Shown here piece after piece: positions 7,229 to 15,088 of a stretch of DNA of 32,932 nucleotides (positions are counted from its first letter, which is position 1; the number at the start of each line of letters is the position of its first letter). Position numbers and translations under genes: made by a program. Under the pieces are notes generated by a model. The model searched no databases. It was not told where the DNA came from and saw nothing but the letters and a program-made list of their open reading frames with translations. The stretch comes from Oscillospiraceae bacterium. GTDB lineage: Bacteria; Bacillota; Clostridia; Oscillospirales; Oscillospiraceae. The stretch lies in NCBI GenBank assembly GCA_020025515.1, contig JAHHRZ010000021.1, forward strand, positions 1 through 32,932, read 5' to 3'.

Positions 7229-8755
7229 ATGGAGCAAGTTATTCTGGGTGGCAGAACGACTGTTGAAGATCTGGTGGCTGTTTCTCGCTATCATGCAGAG
7301 GTTCAGTTTTCCGATGATTATGAACAGCGTGTCCAACGCTGTCGGGCCCATGTGGACCGCTTCAGCCATGAGGGACAGGCAATTTACGGTCTGACCACCG
7401 GTCTGGGTGACAACTGGAGAAAGTTTATCCCGGAGGAGGACCGCATCATCATTCAGCGCAACAACATCTATGCCCACACCTGTGCCGTGGGCGAACCGAT
7501 TCCCGAGGAGTGTGCCCGTGCTATCATGTTCGTCATGCTGGTCCACTTTGGTACCGGCTACACCGGCATCAGCCTGAACACCCTGACTATCCTGCGGGAT
7601 ATGCTGAACGCCGGCGTGACCCCCCGTGTCCCCGGACACGGCTCCGTGGGCTATCTGACCCTGGAGGCCCACATCGGCATGGTCATGATCGGGGAAGGCA
7701 AAGCCTGGCACAAGGGGGAGCTGCTCCCCGGCGGCGAGGCCCTGAGGCGCGCCGGTCTGGAGCCCGTGGTACTCACCTCCAAGGAAGGTCTGACCCTCCT
7801 GTCCGGCACTACCTCCGTTACCGCTCTGGCCGCTCTGGCCATGTATGACGCCGTCACGCTTTCCCTGACCGCTGACATCGCCGGCGCCTTCTCTCTTGAG
7901 GTACTGAAGGGCACCCTGATGGCTATGGACGAGCGGCTCATGAACGTCCGTCCCCATCCCGACCAGTGCAACACCGCCGCCAATATCCGGGCGATTCTGG
8001 CAGACAGCCCCATCATTGAGCGTTACCGCGGTTACCGCGTCCAAGACGCCCTGTCCCTGCGCTGCATGCCACAGCTCCATGGCGCCGCCAAAAAGATCGT
8101 CCGTGACGGTCTGGAGACTATGGACATCGAACTGAATTCCTCCGTGGACAATCCCCTGATCTTCGAGGATGAGGAAGGAAATGCGCAGGCCTTGATGGGC
8201 TGCAACGCCGATGGCAGCTATGTTGGTCTGGCGGCCGATGCCCTGACCATCGCCATCACGGACCTGTGCAAGATGAGCAACAGCCGCATCGACCGAATGC
8301 TCAACCGTCTGGTCAGCGAACTGCCCGCCTTCCTAAATAAAAACGCCGCCTATAATAACGGCCTGATGATGATTCATTACTCCACCTCTGGACTTCAGGG
8401 GGAGCTGCGTGTCCTGTCCCACCCCGCCTCCGTGGACAACTTCACCACCTGCGCCAACCAGGAGGACTACATCAATATGGGCTACAACGCCTCAAAGAAG
8501 GCCTATGACGCCATGCAGCTGGCCAAGTATATCCTGGCCTCCGAGCTGATCTGTGACGGTCAGGCTCTGGATTGCTATGAAGACCGCAGCTGTGCCAGCG
8601 CCACCGGTGCCGTCTACGCTCTGCTGCGGACCGTGGTCCCTGAGATGGAACATGATGCCCCCCTGGCCCCCTATATGGAAGTGGTGGCTGACCAGATCAT
8701 GAACCGCCAGTACATCAAGGCAGTAGAAAAGGTCACAGGTCCCCTGCATTTTTAA
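7229..8755 (+). CDS. Histidine-ammonia-lyase-fold enzyme lacking the MIO triad; candidate ergothionase / betaine trimethylamine-lyase
   Basis: This 508-residue member of the aromatic amino acid lyase superfamily keeps the catalytic Tyr region (IYGLTTGLG, Tyr53), QDALSLRC (Arg278), ELNSSVDNPL and ANQED (Glu412). Canonical enzymes read GSVGASGDLAPLSH, where Ala-Ser-Gly cyclises to the MIO electrophile. Here GSVG (138-141) runs straight into YLTLEAHIGMVMIGEG, so exactly three residues are missing. Partner residues also changed: the MIO-binding Asn of INGT is Ser192 (LLSGTT), and the Tyr of QDxYSLR is Leu275. MIO-less members are known as ergothionases, which release trimethylamine from ergothioneine to give thiourocanate; a good leaving group removes the need for MIO. 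No hutU, hutI or hutG is nearby, arguing against histidine use. The start at 7229, not 7223, is chosen because GAGAGGAG then has eight-base spacing. Confidence 0.88.
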   Translation: MEQVILGGRTTVEDLVAVSRYHAEVQFSDDYEQRVQRCRAHVDRFSHEGQAIYGLTTGLGDNWRKFIPEEDRIIIQRNNIYAHTCAVGEPIPEECARAIMFVMLVHFGTGYTGISLNTLTILRDMLNAGVTPRVPGHGSVGYLTLEAHIGMVMIGEGKAWHKGELLPGGEALRRAGLEPVVLTSKEGLTLLSGTTSVTALAALAMYDAVTLSLTADIAGAFSLEVLKGTLMAMDERLMNVRPHPDQCNTAANIRAILADSPIIERYRGYRVQDALSLRCMPQLHGAAKKIVRDGLETMDIELNSSVDNPLIFEDEEGNAQALMGCNADGSYVGLAADALTIAITDLCKMSNSRIDRMLNRLVSELPAFLNKNAAYNNGLMMIHYSTSGLQGELRVLSHPASVDNFTTCANQEDYINMGYNASKKAYDAMQLAKYILASELICDGQALDCYEDRSCASATGAVYALLRTVVPEMEHDAPLAPYMEVVADQIMNRQYIKAVEKVTGPLHF

Positions 8756-8797
8756 AGAGAAAGAACCCGTTTATCACAACACAAAGGAGTAACAAAT

Positions 8798-10228
8798 ATG
8801 TTGACTTTACTTGACAATATCACGGTGCTTCTGTGCGTCGTCGGTATTTTTATGGTTGGTAAGTTCTTTTCCAAGACCTCTCAGGACATGGACAGCTTCT
8901 ATCAGGCTAACAAGTCCCTGCCCTGGTCCCTGGCAGTAGGTACTTTGGCCGCCTCCTGGTACGGCGGTGCCGGCGTTATCGGTACCATTGGCTATTCCAC
9001 CGCTATGGGCATTTCCGCTTTCTTTATCTGGTCCATCTGCGCCCACCTGGTTCGCTTCCCTCTGGCCCTATGGGTAGCACCCCGCATCTCCGTCAAGGTG
9101 AACACCACCATGACCGAACTGCTGAACCGCTACTATGGCCGTCTGGCCTCCTTCCTGGGTGCCATCGTGCTGGTGGTCTCCTGCCTCTCCATTGCGGAGA
9201 TCGCCGCTACCGGCTATGTGGGCGTGGCTGCCTGGAATGCCAACAAGTTTGTGGTAGCTGCCGTGGTCGTCATCATTGCCACCGCCATTACCTGCCTGGG
9301 CGGTCTGATGGGCGTGGCTGTCACCGACATGATCTTCTTCCTGCTGATGATCACCTGCGTGGCTTCCGTGTTCCCCTCCATCTTCTTTGAAGTGGGCGGC
9401 TTTGCCGGCATTGAGTCCGCCCTGTCCGGTCCCGCTCCCGAGATGCTGACTCCCCTGGGCGGCACTCCCATTGGCCGTGCTCTGTGTCTGGTCATCCTCT
9501 GTATCAATGTGTACAAGGACCCCTCTTTCTATCAGCGTTTTACCGCTTCCAATTCCGCCCGCACCGGCAAGCGCGCCATGCTGATGTGCTTCTCCATCTG
9601 GCTGTCCTTTGACACAGTCCTCATCTTCACCGGCATCATCCTCCGTGCTCTGGACCCCACTCTGGCTGTTCAGCCTGAGGTCGCTTACGTCCAGCTCATC
9701 CTGTCCCACCTGCCCGTGGTGATCCGCGGCCTGTTCGTCTTTGGTCTGATGGGCGCCATCATCTCCACCATCGACTCCTACTTCCTGATCGGCGGCGAGA
9801 TCATGTCCCGTGACATCATCGGTGTGCTCCGCAAGAAGCCCCTCACCGACCGCCAGAGCATCAATATCACCCGCATCTGCTGCATCGCCTTCGGCACCAT
9901 CGGCCTGTTCACCGCCTTCAAGTTCCCCCTGGTCTACGACGCCTTCCTGTTCATCAACAGTCTGAGTATGTGCGGCCTCTTTGTCCCCGTGCTGGCCGCT
10001 ATTATGTACAATGGCCGCAAGACCAATGCGGCTGGTCTGGCCAGTATGATGGTGGGGACTGTCTCCTGGATCTACTTCACCTACTTCCCCGTAAGCTGGG
10101 ACGTGCTGGGCGGTCCGATTGACGCTCTGCTCATCGCTCTGCCGCTGTCCTTTGCGGCCTTTGTGATCGGAAACCGCTTCGGCCATGTGCTGCATGACGA
10201 TAAGACCCCTAACGCTATTCGGGCTTAA
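8798..10228 (+). CDS. Sodium:solute symporter (SSS family)
   Basis: This 476-residue polytopic protein has about 13 hydrophobic helices with SSS-family landmarks. These are SFYQANKSLPWSLAVGTLAA near the start, AASWYGGAGVIGT in the helix that forms part of the sodium and substrate sites, and GLMGAIISTIDSYFLIGGE in the eighth-ninth helix region, where the Ser-Thr pair typically binds sodium. It would import the substrate of the adjacent lyase at the cost of the sodium gradient. SSS proteins carry zwitterions such as proline and betaines, which fits a trimethylammonium amino acid, but the sequence does not fix the substrate. The gene follows the lyase by 42 bases with AAAGGAG eight bases before ATG, and shares its sigma-54 promoter. 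Confidence 0.92.
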   Translation: MLTLLDNITVLLCVVGIFMVGKFFSKTSQDMDSFYQANKSLPWSLAVGTLAASWYGGAGVIGTIGYSTAMGISAFFIWSICAHLVRFPLALWVAPRISVKVNTTMTELLNRYYGRLASFLGAIVLVVSCLSIAEIAATGYVGVAAWNANKFVVAAVVVIIATAITCLGGLMGVAVTDMIFFLLMITCVASVFPSIFFEVGGFAGIESALSGPAPEMLTPLGGTPIGRALCLVILCINVYKDPSFYQRFTASNSARTGKRAMLMCFSIWLSFDTVLIFTGIILRALDPTLAVQPEVAYVQLILSHLPVVIRGLFVFGLMGAIISTIDSYFLIGGEIMSRDIIGVLRKKPLTDRQSINITRICCIAFGTIGLFTAFKFPLVYDAFLFINSLSMCGLFVPVLAAIMYNGRKTNAAGLASMMVGTVSWIYFTYFPVSWDVLGGPIDALLIALPLSFAAFVIGNRFGHVLHDDKTPNAIRA

Positions 10229-10256
10229 GCCCCTGACCGGAAAGGAGTATTCTGTT

Positions 10257-10517
10257 ATGGACGAGAAGAAAATCATCAATCAGAACAAAACTGAAGAGCC
10301 TGAGGTGGAAAAGGTCCAGTGGCTCGGTATGGACGGCCTGCTGTGTCTGCTGTATGCCGTTCTGGGTATCATCTATTCCTGGGGCATCATCAACCGTGTG
10401 GATTTCGTAGTCGGTATCATGGCCCCTGTCACCGCTATTATCATCACTGTGTCCGTGTTCCTGCGCTACTGCTTCGAGGTCGGCTCCTTCATGAAGAAAT
10501 CCAACAAGAAGAAATAA
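10257..10517 (+). CDS. Small two-helix membrane protein, likely symporter partner
   Basis: This 86-residue protein has an acidic, soluble N-terminus (about 1-22), two hydrophobic helices (LLCLLYAVLGIIYSWGII and IMAPVTAIIITVSVFL) and a Lys-rich C-terminus, predicting both ends in the cytoplasm. The ATG at 10257 is chosen because GAAAGGAG lies nine bases upstream; the longer open frame begins inside the symporter gene. Small two-helix proteins encoded beside SSS transporters (for example the DUF4212 and YhdT types) are thought to be accessory subunits. I infer that role here from position and topology, not from a recognised domain. Confidence 0.75.
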   Translation: MDEKKIINQNKTEEPEVEKVQWLGMDGLLCLLYAVLGIIYSWGIINRVDFVVGIMAPVTAIIITVSVFLRYCFEVGSFMKKSNKKK

Positions 10518-10563
10518 GCCACCGTTTCTGCGCAGCATACCGTTACATTCCGGAGGTTATCGT

Positions 10564-11106
10564 ATGAAAATTTCAGCTTTCCCCATTCAGATGAGCGAAG
10601 CAGAGGCCCGCAAGATCGCTGAAAAGCGGGGCAATTTTCTGGGCCGTATGATGGTCAAGAAGGATGAGATCAATCTCAAGCTCATGTACCTGGAGAGCCG
10701 TGAGATCATCTTTCAGATGTCCTATATAAACGCCCCTCTGCCCCGGCTGCTTGGGAAAAAGCCGCCCCAGGAAAAGGGCCAAAAAATCCGTATCCTGGTG
10801 GAAGGCACCCGCAGTATGCCCGCCTATATGGGTGAGGAGCCCCATGTGGAGGAAATCGAAATCGACGACCCGGAGCAGATCCAAAAAACCGAATTTCCCG
10901 ACGAAAAACTGATTCAGGATGCCAAATATCTGGCTCGCCGCATGGTCCGCCGCCAGATTGGCAAAGTGGCCTCCTTCGAGGTTTTGGAGATGCGCTCCCT
11001 GTACCGCCCCTATTACGTGGCTTTTTATGGTCCCCTGGTCAACGGCACCAAGGTCCGCTATCTCCCCATCGCCGCAGACAAAAACGAAATAACCCGTACC
11101 TGTTAA
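10564..11106 (+). CDS. Conserved-looking cytoplasmic protein of unknown function, last gene of the lyase operon
   Basis: This 180-residue protein has no signal peptide or membrane segment. It is rich in Lys, Arg and Glu, with an acidic middle (HVEEIEIDDPEQ) and a basic helix (LARRMVRRQIGKVASFEVLE). The C-terminal part (YRPYYVAFYGPLVNGTKVRY) alternates hydrophobic residues and looks like beta strands. GGAGG lies seven bases before the ATG, and the gene follows the small membrane protein by 46 bases, so it belongs to the operon. I do not recognise the family. Co-expression with lyase and symporter suggests an accessory or regulatory role in the same pathway. Confidence 0.75.
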   Translation: MKISAFPIQMSEAEARKIAEKRGNFLGRMMVKKDEINLKLMYLESREIIFQMSYINAPLPRLLGKKPPQEKGQKIRILVEGTRSMPAYMGEEPHVEEIEIDDPEQIQKTEFPDEKLIQDAKYLARRMVRRQIGKVASFEVLEMRSLYRPYYVAFYGPLVNGTKVRYLPIAADKNEITRTC

Positions 11107-11132
11107 CCTTTTTCTATCTCTTTTCTTTTCAC

Positions 11133-11168
11133 ACAGATGCCGGACAGAGAAATCTGTCCGGCATCTGT
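11133..11168. terminator. Perfect 16-bp hairpin with GAAA loop at the operon end
   Basis: ACAGATGCCGGACAGA (11133-11148) pairs perfectly with 11153-11168 around GAAA, a GNRA tetraloop on the plus strand. No T run follows on either strand. It may end or protect the lyase-operon transcript at its 3' end instead of being a classical intrinsic terminator. Confidence 0.55.
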
Positions 11169-11170
11169 AT

Positions 11171-11275
11171 CTATAGCTGTCCAGTATTCGCCCGATAACC
11201 GAAGAAATCTTCAAGATTTCCGGTTCTTTCCCGCTGATACCGTCCATAGCACTCCTTCAGCACATTCGCTTCCAC
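11171..11275 (-). CDS. Possible 34-residue peptide gene between convergent operons
   Basis: On the minus strand a GTG at 11275 is preceded, at eight-base spacing, by an excellent AGGGAGG site and opens 34 codons to TAG at 11171. The hydrophilic product contains KECYGRYQRERTG and ends with FFGYRANTGQL. An in-frame ATG at 11305 lacks a ribosome site. It lies beyond the terminator of the ggt-dpp operon in the same orientation, and its stop is two bases before the 16-bp hairpin, an arrangement like a real short gene. I know no homologue. It could equally be a gene remnant. Confidence 0.3.
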   Translation of the reverse strand: MEANVLKECYGRYQRERTGNLEDFFGYRANTGQL

Positions 11276-11380
11276 GCTCCGCACCTCCCTTCTCTCTTTG
11301 CCCATATAATGAATGAGTTGGTACTATATTACTCCTGTTTTCGCAAAAGAAAAAACCACTGGCGCAGCCGGGAGTTTTAC

Positions 11381-11418
11381 AAAAACGCCCCCGCACCCTG
11401 CGTATCGGGTGCGGGGGC
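11381..11418 (-). terminator. Intrinsic terminator of the ggt-dpp operon
   Basis: On the minus strand a perfect 12-bp stem (GCCCCCGCACCC / GGGTGCGGGGGC, 11418-11407 with 11398-11387) with an eight-base loop is followed by GTTTTTGT. It lies about 45 bases past the last stop. Confidence 0.92.
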
Positions 11419-11464
11419 TATAATCGGGAATACTCCTGCACTTACAGGAGCAAAGGGAGGAGAA

Positions 11465-12205
11465 TTATTGATTGGCGTGTTTTACTGCCATATCAATAAG
11501 ATTCTTGAAAAGATTCCTCATGCAGGGCACACTGTCCTGCAATTCCTCGGGATGCCACTGGACCAGCTGAATCATACCGGTTCCCCTCTCATCCTCAAGG
11601 GCTTCCACAATACCGTCCTCGGTGTGGGCAACCACCTTCAGGCCTTTGCCCACTTCATGCACACTCTGGTGGTGCATAGTATTGGTATAAACCTGCTCCT
11701 GCCCCAAAATTCGGGCCAGATTGCTGTCCTTATCCACATCGACCGAGTGAATGGGGTAAGAACGGTCCTGATGCTGGCCATGGAGCAGATGGCTGGGATT
11801 GACCTCGGACAGGTCCTGATAGAGACTGCCGCCCAGCGCCACATTCATAATCTGCATACCACGGCAGATACCCATAATAGGGATACCCTTTTCCACAGCA
11901 TAGCGGCCCACAGCGATCCACGCCTCGTCAAAGGTACGGTTGATCCGCCCCAGCTTGGCAGAGGGGGACTGATGGTAGAACATGGGGTCCACATCCTCAC
12001 CGCCGGGGAGCAAGATACCGTCGCACTGATCAATAAGGCGAAACAGGTCCTCTTTTTCAGTGAGAGGGGGAATCACAAAGGGGATGCCGCCAGCACGGAT
12101 GACGCTGTTGGCATAGACCTCGTTGAGGGACACTGTGGAGATGGACACGCTGTTATAAAGAAGATTCTGGCCGTGGGGACCCATGACTGCGATAACTGGT
12201 TTCAT
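11465..12205 (-). CDS. PuuD-like gamma-glutamyl hydrolase (class I glutamine amidotransferase-like, peptidase C26)
   Basis: This 246-residue cytoplasmic hydrolase cleaves gamma-glutamyl amide bonds; relatives act on gamma-glutamyl-GABA. The catalytic triad is Cys114 in MGICRGMQIMNV (nucleophile elbow) with His218 and Glu220 in QWHPEE. The oxyanion-loop motif LLPGGEDVDP is also present. The start is the ATG at 12205, which has CAGGTGAT eight bases upstream; the frame can be read further up but only through the intergenic region after dppF. As the last gene of the operon, it adds a third gamma-glutamyl-cleaving enzyme to the two gamma-glutamyltransferases. Folate-polyglutamate or gamma-glutamyl-polyamine substrates are possible, but no puuABC genes are nearby. 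Confidence 0.85.
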   Translation of the reverse strand: MKPVIAVMGPHGQNLLYNSVSISTVSLNEVYANSVIRAGGIPFVIPPLTEKEDLFRLIDQCDGILLPGGEDVDPMFYHQSPSAKLGRINRTFDEAWIAVGRYAVEKGIPIMGICRGMQIMNVALGGSLYQDLSEVNPSHLLHGQHQDRSYPIHSVDVDKDSNLARILGQEQVYTNTMHHQSVHEVGKGLKVVAHTEDGIVEALEDERGTGMIQLVQWHPEELQDSVPCMRNLFKNLIDMAVKHANQ

Positions 12206-12243
12206 AATTATATCACCTGCAAATATTCTTTCCAATTGGACAG

Positions 12244-13230
12244 TTACTTAGCTGCCGTGGCCCACTGGGACTCACGCAGCAGCTTGGACTTATGGCAGGC
12301 CACAAAATGGCCCCGCGAGTCCTCGGTGGTGGCAATCATGCCGCTGGTGCACTTCTCAGACGCATAGGGGCAGCGGGAGGCAAACCGGCAGCCGGCGGGG
12401 GGATTGATGGGAGAAGAGATCTCTCCAGTAATGAGATGCCGTTCCACATTCCTGCGGATGGTGGGGACAGGGACGGCAGACAGCAGCGCTTTGGAATAGG
12501 GGTGATACTGCTCACGAAACAGTTCCTTCCCTTCGGCATACTCTACCACATTGCCCATATACATGACCAGAATATCGTTGGAGATATGTTTGACCACAGA
12601 CATATCATGGGTAATGAAGATGTATGTCAGATTGAACTCCTCCTGCAGATCCTGCATCAGATTCAGGATCTGAGCCTGAATGGACACATCCAGTGCGGAG
12701 ACGGGCTCATCACAGACCAGCAGCTTGGGCTCCAGGGCCAACGCTCTGGCCACTCCCACACGCTGGCGGCGGCCCCCGTCCAGCTCATGGGGATAGCTGT
12801 TGGCCAGCCGCTGGGCAATTCCCACGGTATCCATCAGCTTTCGGACCTGAGCCATGGTCTCAGCTTTGTTGGGATAAACCTTATAGATGAGCAGGGGCTC
12901 TGCGATGATCTGCTCCACGGTCATTCTGGGGTTCAACGAGGAGAACGGATCCTGAAACACCATCTGCATCTGGCGGCGCAGCATCTTCAGCTCCTTCTTG
13001 GATACATTGGTAATGTCCTCACCCTCAAAGAGAATCTTACCTTCCGTGCTTTCCAGCAGGTGGATCACCGTACGGCCCAGAGTGGACTTGCCACAGCCAG
13101 ACTCACCCACAACGCCCAGCGTCTTGCCCCGTTCCAGTTTAAAGCTGACATCGTCAACCGCATGGAGGGTGCCTTTGGGCGTATTAAAGTACTTTTTAAG
13201 GTGCTGAACCTCCAATAGCACATCACTCAT
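12244..13230 (-). CDS. dppF: Peptide ABC transporter ATP-binding subunit, DppF/OppF type
   Basis: This 328-residue ATPase powers peptide import with its DppD partner. Walker A is GESGCGKST (42-50), the Q-loop region FQDPFSSLNPRMT, and Walker B LLVCDEPVSALDV. The ABC signature reads LDGGRRQRV in place of the usual LSGGQRQRV; I believe this variant occurs in DppF-type subunits of Clostridia, so I do not read it as inactivating. The C-terminal oligopeptide domain has the Cys-rich CRFASRCPYASEKC. It overlaps dppD by four bases (ATGA), coupling translation of the two ATPases. Confidence 0.95.
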   Translation of the reverse strand: MSDVLLEVQHLKKYFNTPKGTLHAVDDVSFKLERGKTLGVVGESGCGKSTLGRTVIHLLESTEGKILFEGEDITNVSKKELKMLRRQMQMVFQDPFSSLNPRMTVEQIIAEPLLIYKVYPNKAETMAQVRKLMDTVGIAQRLANSYPHELDGGRRQRVGVARALALEPKLLVCDEPVSALDVSIQAQILNLMQDLQEEFNLTYIFITHDMSVVKHISNDILVMYMGNVVEYAEGKELFREQYHPYSKALLSAVPVPTIRRNVERHLITGEISSPINPPAGCRFASRCPYASEKCTSGMIATTEDSRGHFVACHKSKLLRESQWATAAK

Positions 13231-14210
13231 GCCTCTTCCTCCTTTTGGTCAAATAAAAAGCAACGTACAAAATGTCCTGGAGTAATCTCGTGGATCTCGG
13301 GGTGGCAAGCGGTGCAGTTCTCCTTACAGCAGCCGCACCGCTCAGCGAAGTAGCAGCCCTCAGGCAGGGCGGCAGGATTGGGCATCATGCCAGGGATGGG
13401 GGTCAGTCTGTCCACATCCTTGTCCAGGCTGGGCAGGGACTCAAACAGGCCCTTGGTATAAGGGTGGCAAGGATGCTCAAAGATGTCCTCCAGCGTACCG
13501 TACTCTACGATCTCACCAGCATACATGATAGCCACCTTGTCGCAGGTTTCGGCCACTACGCCCAGATCATGAGTAATGAGGATCATGGAGGTACCGTCAC
13601 GCTCCTTGAGGCCCATCATCAAGCTCAGTACCTGAGCCTGAATGGTCACATCCAGTGCGGTGGTGGGCTCATCGGCAATGAGCAGTTCAGGCTTGCAGGC
13701 CAGTGCCATGGCGATCATCACACGCTGTTTCATGCCGCCGGAGAACTGGTGAGGATACTCGCTGAAGCGCTCACCGGGGATACCAACAGCTTCCAGCGCA
13801 TCTACCGCTCTGCAGTTGGCATCCACACGGCTGATCTTGTTGTGCAGCCGGACAACCTCGGCAATTTGTTCCCCTACCGTCATAACGGGGTTTAGACTGG
13901 TCATAGGGTCCTGAAAGATCATACTGATCTTCTCACCACGCAGATGGCGCAGTTCCTTCTCATCGAAGGCAAGAATGTCCCGGCCCTCAAAATAGATCTC
14001 TCCAGACACGATCTTTCCGGGGGGATTGGGGACCAGCCGCAGCAGACTCAGCGCCAAGGTGGTCTTGCCTGCGCCAGTCTCCCCCACAAGTCCCAGCGTC
14101 TCGCCCTTGTTAAGCGACAGTGTGACATTGTTCACGGCCCGGGTTACCGTATGTTCCACCGTGTAGTGAACTGTCAGGTTGTTGATTTCAAGCAGTTTTT
14201 CGTTATCCAT
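13227..14210 (-). CDS. dppD: Peptide ABC transporter ATP-binding subunit, DppD/OppD type
   Basis: This 327-residue ATPase has Walker A GETGAGKTT (43-51), the Q-loop region FQDPMTSLNPVMT, signature FSGGMKQRV, Walker B LLIADEPTTALDV and the switch His in ITHDLGV. The oligopeptide-transporter C-terminal domain has clustered cysteines (CYFAERCGCCKENC), a pattern that in some DppD proteins holds an iron-sulfur cluster. The ATG at 14210 is preferred over the GTG at 14219 because GAGGTG then stands six bases away. Its stop overlaps the dppF start. Located on the cytoplasmic face of the transporter. Confidence 0.95.
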   Translation of the reverse strand: MDNEKLLEINNLTVHYTVEHTVTRAVNNVTLSLNKGETLGLVGETGAGKTTLALSLLRLVPNPPGKIVSGEIYFEGRDILAFDEKELRHLRGEKISMIFQDPMTSLNPVMTVGEQIAEVVRLHNKISRVDANCRAVDALEAVGIPGERFSEYPHQFSGGMKQRVMIAMALACKPELLIADEPTTALDVTIQAQVLSLMMGLKERDGTSMILITHDLGVVAETCDKVAIMYAGEIVEYGTLEDIFEHPCHPYTKGLFESLPSLDKDVDRLTPIPGMMPNPAALPEGCYFAERCGCCKENCTACHPEIHEITPGHFVRCFLFDQKEEEA

Positions 14211-14220
14211 ACTCTCCACC

Positions 14221-15087
14221 TCAATGCTTCAGACGAGGATCAAGGGCATCCCGCAGACCATCGCCAAAGAGGTTAATGCCATAAATGGCAGTCATAATGG
14301 CAAGGCCGGGGAAGGTAATGATCCAGGGATAGTCGCGGATAGCGTTGCGGCCCACGCTCAGCATGGCACCCCACTCAGGGATCGGCTGGGTGACGCCCAG
14401 ACCAATGAAGCTCAGGCTGGAAGCGGACAGGATGGCTTTCGCAACACTCATGGTAGCCTGCACAATGATGGGAGCCATGCAGTTGGGCAGGATGTAGCGG
14501 GTAATGATACGGAAATCGCTGGCGCCATTGGAGATGGCAGCCTCGATATATTCCTGATTTTTGACGGACAACACGGCGGAACGCACCACACGCGCATGGC
14601 CCGGTATGGAGCCTATGGCAATGGCCAGCACCAGATTTTGAATACTGGAGCCAAAAGCGGCCATGATAGCGATGGACAGCAGGATGCTGGGAATGGCCAT
14701 CCACACATCAATAAAACGCATCAGGAGGTTGTCCACCTTTTCACCGTAGTAGGCGGCAGAGGCGCCAATCACGGTACCTACGGAAACGGACACGATAACG
14801 GCAGAGAAACCAATGAGCAGGGAGATTCTGGCTCCATATAGGATGCGCACCAGAATATCCCGTCCGGCATGGTCGGTGCCGAAGGGGTGTGCCCAGCAAG
14901 GGGGCATATTTCTGTCCCGCAGGACCTGATAGTCATAGCCCTCCGGGCCAATCACACCGGCCAGCAGAGCACCCGCAAAAATGATACACAGCAGTGCCAG
15001 TCCAAACATGGCCGCCTTATTGCGGCGCAGCCGCTTCCAAACATCGCGCCACATGCTGTTGCTTTCCACTTTTTTCGTCTTTTGCAT
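14221..15087 (-). CDS. dppC: Peptide ABC transporter permease, DppC/OppC type
   Basis: This 288-residue permease has a cytoplasmic basic N-terminus (WKRLRRNKAAMFGLAL), six predicted helices and the hallmark periplasmic-side motif HPFGTDHAGRDILVRILYGA of DppC/OppC. The coupling-helix EAA motif (EYIEAAISNGASD) contacts the ATPases. It begins one base after the dppB stop region (TAATATG) with GGAGG inside the end of dppB. It pairs with DppB to form the membrane channel. Confidence 0.95.
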   Translation of the reverse strand: MQKTKKVESNSMWRDVWKRLRRNKAAMFGLALLCIIFAGALLAGVIGPEGYDYQVLRDRNMPPCWAHPFGTDHAGRDILVRILYGARISLLIGFSAVIVSVSVGTVIGASAAYYGEKVDNLLMRFIDVWMAIPSILLSIAIMAAFGSSIQNLVLAIAIGSIPGHARVVRSAVLSVKNQEYIEAAISNGASDFRIITRYILPNCMAPIIVQATMSVAKAILSASSLSFIGLGVTQPIPEWGAMLSVGRNAIRDYPWIITFPGLAIMTAIYGINLFGDGLRDALDPRLKH

Positions 15088-15088
15088 A

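Noticed and set aside
7223..8755. Calling this gene hutH (histidine ammonia-lyase)
   Set aside because: The overall fold matches, but the Ala-Ser-Gly MIO triad is absent and no other hut gene is present, so ammonia release from histidine is unlikely.
12760..12800. DppF signature LDGGRRQRV as evidence of an inactive ABC ATPase
   Set aside because: All other ATPase motifs are intact, and I recall this variant in DppF-type subunits of Clostridia, so it is probably normal for the subfamily.
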